The position numbers and the translations under genes were made by a program. Of a stretch of 64,000 nt of DNA, positions 61,032 to 64,000 are shown in pieces. A model generated the notes under the pieces. That model was not told the DNA's origin. It saw nothing but the letters and a program-made list of their open reading frames with translations, and did no database searches. Location: contig NZ_AP023356.1 in NCBI RefSeq assembly GCF_018324205.1, positions 3,861,501 to 3,925,500 of the forward strand, given 5' to 3'. How positions within the stretch are numbered: the stretch's first letter is position 1; every line of letters begins with the position of its first letter. This stretch comes from Actinoplanes ianthinogenes. Lineage in GTDB: Bacteria; Actinomycetota; Actinomycetes; Mycobacteriales; Micromonosporaceae.

Positions 61032-61805
61032 TCAGGACAGCTTGCGGGTGGCCGCCAGGATGGCCGTGCGGAACTTGGAGATCTGCGTGTAGACCCCCGG
61101 GTACGCGTCCCGGGCGCAGCCCAGCCCCCAGCTCACGATGCCGACCTGGGCCCAGCGCCCGTCGCGGGCGCGGCGCACCATCGGCCCGCCGGAGTCGCCC
61201 TGGCAGGTGTCCACCCCGTGCCGGCCGGCGCAGATCGAGTCGGTCCGGACCAGGGTGACCTTCGCCGCGAGGTACGCCTTGGCGCAGGTCGCGTCCGGGA
61301 TGGTGGGCACCGTGGCGTAGTGCAGCTTGCGCTCCTGCCGCAGCGACCCCTCCCGGGTCTGCCCCCAGCCCATCACGGTGACGTCGCCCTGGTCGGCGCT
61401 CGCGTCCGGGACCAGGTCGAGGGTGGGCAGGGTGAGCACCCGGTCGAGCTTGACCACGGCCCAGTCGTCGCCGCGGGTCTCGGTCTGGAAGCCGGGCGCG
61501 CGGATCACCTCGACCGAGTGCGCGGTGACCGCGTTCTTCGCCTTCAGATCGGTCACCCCGGCGGTCACCGTGATCTTCTTGTTCACCCCGGTGGCGTCGA
61601 CGCAGTGCCCGGCGGTGAGCACCACCCGGGGCGCGGTCAGCGCGCCGCCGCAGCCCATCGAGAGCCGGACCACCCAGGGAAACTCGCCGGCCTTGGCGAC
61701 GTTGCCGCCGACCACCTCGAGGACGGGACGGCCGCTCGCGACCGCGGGAGCCGGCGTGACCGCGACGGCGGCTGCCAGCAGAACCGAGGCGACAATCCGG
61801 ACCAT
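61032..61805 (-). CDS. Secreted trypsin-like serine protease (S1A)
   Basis: 257 residues. A signal peptide (VRIVASVLLAAAVAVTPAPA) ends near residue 24. Mature chain starts close to VVGGNVAKAGEFPWVVRLSM; the catalytic triad is visible as LTAGHCVD, GDDWAVVKLDR and CQGDSGGPMVR. The Asp before the Ser pocket (VDTCQGDSGGP) indicates trypsin-like Arg/Lys specificity. Six cysteines could give three disulfides. Exported; likely nutrient or developmental protease. Confidence 0.93.
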   Translation of the reverse strand: MVRIVASVLLAAAVAVTPAPAVASGRPVLEVVGGNVAKAGEFPWVVRLSMGCGGALTAPRVVLTAGHCVDATGVNKKITVTAGVTDLKAKNAVTAHSVEVIRAPGFQTETRGDDWAVVKLDRVLTLPTLDLVPDASADQGDVTVMGWGQTREGSLRQERKLHYATVPTIPDATCAKAYLAAKVTLVRTDSICAGRHGVDTCQGDSGGPMVRRARDGRWAQVGIVSWGLGCARDAYPGVYTQISKFRTAILAATRKLS

Positions 61806-61825
61806 ACGGACATTTGATCACAGCA

Positions 61826-61859
61826 GAAGGGGCCGCGCGGCATGCCGCGCGGCCCCTTC
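61826..61859 (-). terminator. Terminator: perfect 34-nt palindrome
   Basis: The whole 61826-61859 segment is self-complementary (GAAGGGGCCGCGCGG on the left arm). It lies 7 bp beyond the stop of the transglycosylase gene and 21 bp upstream of the protease start, so it should end the first transcript and insulate the second. Confidence 0.8.
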
Positions 61860-61865
61860 GTCAGC

Positions 61866-62567
61866 TCAGTACCAGCCGACGCTCTCGGAGTGGTTCCAGG
61901 CGCCGCACGGAGTGTCGTAGCGGCCCTCGATGTAGCCGAGGCCCCACTTGATCTGGGTGGCCGGGTTGGTCTTCCAGTCGTCCGCGACCGAGGCCATCTT
62001 GCTGCCCGGCAGCGCCTGCGGGATCCCGTACGCCCCGGAGCCGCTGTTGGTCGCCTTGTAGTTCCAGCCGCTCTCCCGGTCCCAGAGCTTCTCCAGGCAG
62101 GGGAACTGGCTGATCTTGAAACCGGCGTCGAGCATCAGCGCGCAGCCGGTCTTCTTGGCACCCGAGTACTCGTTGCACGAGGACGGGATCGGCCCGGTGA
62201 ACTCGACCGGCCCACCCGTCTCCTCCGCCTTCTTCTCCGCGGCGGCCTTCTCCTCGGCCTCCTTGGCGGCGATCGCCTTCTTCTCCAGCGAGCGCGCCTT
62301 GGTGGCGGCGGCCTTGGCCTCGACGGCGGCCTTCGCGGCGGCGGCGTCCTCGGCGGTGCGCCGGTACGCCCGGGCCGCGGCATGCTCGGCCTGGCGCTCC
62401 TTCAGCAGCTGGACCTCCTCGGCGTTGGCCTGCATGACCAGCTGGGACTGGGCATTCTGCTGCTGGTCGTCGCGGTCCTGACCGAGGTACACACCACCGC
62501 CGAGACCCGCCACCAGCAGACCGACAGACGCCGTGCGAACTCCGAGCCGGCTCCAGAGCCGATTCAC
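61866..62567 (-). CDS. Secreted lytic transglycosylase-like protein
   Basis: 233 residues, GTG start. One N-terminal signal or anchor helix (TASVGLLVAGLGGGVYLG), a long Ala/Glu/Lys coiled coil (about residues 40-115), then a C-terminal SLT/lysozyme-like domain: WDRESGWNYKATNSGSGAYG, split from IPQALPGSKMASVADDW, and IKWGLGYIEGRYDTPCGAW. The Glu in DRESGW is the likely catalytic acid. It would cleave peptidoglycan. Its 5' leader contains a hairpin just before the start, and a larger inverted repeat lies at 62682-62749. Confidence 0.88.
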   Translation of the reverse strand: MNRLWSRLGVRTASVGLLVAGLGGGVYLGQDRDDQQQNAQSQLVMQANAEEVQLLKERQAEHAAARAYRRTAEDAAAAKAAVEAKAAATKARSLEKKAIAAKEAEEKAAAEKKAEETGGPVEFTGPIPSSCNEYSGAKKTGCALMLDAGFKISQFPCLEKLWDRESGWNYKATNSGSGAYGIPQALPGSKMASVADDWKTNPATQIKWGLGYIEGRYDTPCGAWNHSESVGWY

Positions 62568-62579
62568 GAAGGTTCCCTT

Positions 62580-62608
62580 CGTCGGGGGCAAGAACGGGCA
62601 CCCCGACG
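62580..62608 (-). promoter_or_regulatory. Leader hairpin next to the transglycosylase start
   Basis: CGTCGGGG (62580-62587) pairs perfectly with CCCCGACG (62601-62608). On the minus-strand transcript it ends just before the AGGGAA ribosome-binding region of GTG 62567, so folding could limit translation. Confidence 0.4.
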
Positions 62609-62681
62609 ACGCGCTCTTCCTACGTCCGCCATGGCCGGTGCCCGCCAGACACCATGGCGCAGCGTGACGACGATGTGAAAT

Positions 62682-62749
62682 GCCAGCGCGGATCTGTGAT
62701 TTTAGTCACCGTACTTTTTACTTCATTCGGGACAAAGATCCGCGCTGGC
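62682..62749 (-). promoter_or_regulatory. Perfect 14-bp inverted repeat between phoH and the transglycosylase
   Basis: GCCAGCGCGGATCT (62682-62695) and AGATCCGCGCTGGC (62736-62749) enclose a 40-nt AT-rich loop. The loop carries a minus-strand TAAAAT -10-like box (62699-62704). Starting 7 bp after the phoH stop, it may terminate phoH, serve as an operator around the transglycosylase promoter, or both. Confidence 0.5.
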
Positions 62750-62755
62750 GTCACC

Positions 62756-64000
62756 TCACAGGGGAATGTCCTCCAACAGGTCCGTAACCACCTCGGCAAT
62801 CGGCGAGCGCTCCGAACGGGTGAGGGTGACGTGGGCGAAGATCGGATGCCCCTTCAGCGCCTCGATCACCGCCGTCACCCCGTCGTGCCGGCCGACCCGC
62901 AGGTTGTCCCGCTGGGCCACGTCGTGCGTCAGGATCACCCGGGAGTTCTGCCCGATCCGGGACAGGACGGTGAGCAGCACGTTGCGTTCCAGCGACTGGG
63001 CCTCGTCCACGATGACGAACGAGTCGTGCAGGCTGCGGCCCCGGATGTGGGTCAGCGGCAGCACCTCCAGCAGGCCGCGGGCCATCACCTCGTCGACAAC
63101 GTTGGCGTGCACCACGGCGCCGAGCGTGTCGAAGACCGCCTGCGCCCAGGGCGACATCTTCTCCGCCTCGCTGCCGGGCAGGTAACCGAGCTCCTGGCCG
63201 CCGACCGCGTAGAGAGGACGGAACACCACCACTTTCTTGTGGCGGTTGCGCTCCATGGTCGCCTCCAGGCCGGCGCAGAGCGCCAGCGCGGACTTGCCGG
63301 TGCCGGCCTTGCCGCCCAGCGAGACGATCCCGATGTTCTCGTCGAGCAGGATGTCCAGCGCCACCCGCTGCTCGGCGGAGCGGCCCCGCAGACCGAAGGC
63401 GTCCCGGTCGCCGCGGACCAGTTTCACCGTCTTCTCAGGGGTGACCCGGGCCAGCGCCGAGCCGCGCGCGGAGTGGATCACCAGGCCGGTGTGGCAGGGC
63501 AGGTTCTCCGCCTCCTCGGCCTCCAGCTCCTCGCCGGAGTAGAGCGCCTTCACCTGGTCCTCGCCCAGCTCCAGGTCGGCCATGCCGGTCCAGGTGGGGT
63601 CGCTGGCCTGGCCGTGCCGGTACTCGTCGGCCGTCAGGCCGACCGAGGCGGCCTTGACCCGCAGCGGCATGTCCTTGCTGACCAGCGTGACGTCGCGGCC
63701 CTCGGCCGCCAGCCCGAGCGCCACCGACAGGATCCGGGTGTCGTTCGAGTCGTTGCGGAAGCCGTGCGGGAGCACGCTCTGATCCGCGTGGTTGAGCTCG
63801 ACACGCAGCGTGCCGCCCTCGTCGTTGCAGAGCACCGGCTGGTCCAGGCGGCCGAACTTGATCCGCAGCTCGTCCAGCATCCGCAGGGACTGCCGGGCGA
63901 ACCAGCCGAGCTCGGGGTGGTGACGTTTGCCCTCCAGTTCGGAGATGACCACGAGGGGAACGATCACCTCGTGGTCGGTGAACCGGCGGAAGGCCGCCGG
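62756..64000 (-). CDS. phoH: PIN-domain PhoH family ATPase (partial, runs off right edge)
   Basis: At least 414 residues; the frame continues through the window end, so the true start is outside. The N-terminal PIN domain is visible ([40 protein letters not shown] with acidic residues). The PhoH ATPase domain follows: Walker [33 protein letters not shown], and Walker [16 protein letters not shown]. In mycobacteria PhoH2 proteins of this kind unwind and cleave RNA. Ends with a 14-bp inverted repeat close behind. Confidence 0.92.
   Translation of the reverse strand, partial: PAAFRRFTDHEVIVPLVVISELEGKRHHPELGWFARQSLRMLDELRIKFGRLDQPVLCNDEGGTLRVELNHADQSVLPHGFRNDSNDTRILSVALGLAAEGRDVTLVSKDMPLRVKAASVGLTADEYRHGQASDPTWTGMADLELGEDQVKALYSGEELEAEEAENLPCHTGLVIHSARGSALARVTPEKTVKLVRGDRDAFGLRGRSAEQRVALDILLDENIGIVSLGGKAGTGKSALALCAGLEATMERNRHKKVVVFRPLYAVGGQELGYLPGSEAEKMSPWAQAVFDTLGAVVHANVVDEVMARGLLEVLPLTHIRGRSLHDSFVIVDEAQSLERNVLLTVLSRIGQNSRVILTHDVAQRDNLRVGRHDGVTAVIEALKGHPIFAHVTLTRSERSPIAEVVTDLLEDIPL

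Noticed and set aside
62568..62755. c-di-AMP (ydaO-type) riboswitch before the transglycosylase
   Set aside because: The expected conserved GC-rich core segments and overall length were not found; only simple hairpins are visible.

Overview
The window is very GC-rich with almost no non-coding space. Its gene families (mycobacterial-type succinate dehydrogenase, tldD plus a partner, DUF4328, DUF4245, PIN-PhoH, xseAB, glpX, G5-domain protein, GTG starts and many leaderless promoters) point to an actinobacterium. The protein style and the short intergenic repeats fit Micromonosporaceae, most likely Actinoplanes; this is inferred from recognition, not from a search. No rRNA, tRNA, CRISPR, intact insertion sequence or prophage was seen.

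Layout. 1-3609: tail of a catalytically dead S9 peptidase and a tldD/tldE-like protease pair. 3814-7532: a three-gene succinate dehydrogenase operon. 7.7-11.6 kb: two GNAT acetyltransferases, an XRE-cupin regulator, AlkB, a 46-48 bp tandem-repeat array and a proline-rich DUF4328 membrane protein. 11.8-20.7 kb: one tightly overlapping operon with a complete branched-chain-type ABC importer (livG, livF, livH, livM, binding protein), two SDR dehydrogenases, an APH-type kinase, an ACAD10/11-type acyl-CoA dehydrogenase and a TetR regulator. After a large LuxR regulator and a decayed toxin-antitoxin pair, a divergent set follows (24.3-29.1 kb): Zn-alcohol dehydrogenase, aldehyde dehydrogenase, TetR, and acyl-CoA ligase. 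Together these enzymes would oxidise an alcohol or aldehyde to an acid, activate it to CoA, and degrade it through phosphorylation of a 4-hydroxyacyl-CoA, as in the levulinate pathway and mammalian ACAD10/11.

29-39 kb is a patchwork of single genes: Nudix, a pterin-dehydratase-like protein, PH-domain protein, nucleotidyltransferase plus peptidase E, G5 protein, MarR, GNAT/TetR, PAP2, Uma2, an XRE-type regulator with an unusual four-copy operator-like array, and two overlapping small ORFs. 39-43.2 kb: YchF, an alpha/beta hydrolase under twin palindromic operators, an Ada-AlkA fusion and Ogt (alkylation repair).

43.3-48.1 kb is the most unusual region: a LIM-like/DA1-type zinc peptidase, a TerY-type vWA protein, a PP2C phosphatase and a protein kinase (a TerY-P triad), facing a convergent gene that fuses a degenerate vWA domain to a degenerate kinase domain, so that it looks like a doubly inactive copy of the triad's own TerY and kinase. 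48.2-64 kb is mostly housekeeping: a ValRS with an altered KMSKS motif, rmuC, ispH, xseA and xseB separated by a probable 77-bp repeat insertion, glpX, a BNR-containing membrane protein, rhomboid, a trypsin-like protease, a secreted transglycosylase with a structured leader, and a PIN-PhoH ATPase running off the right edge.
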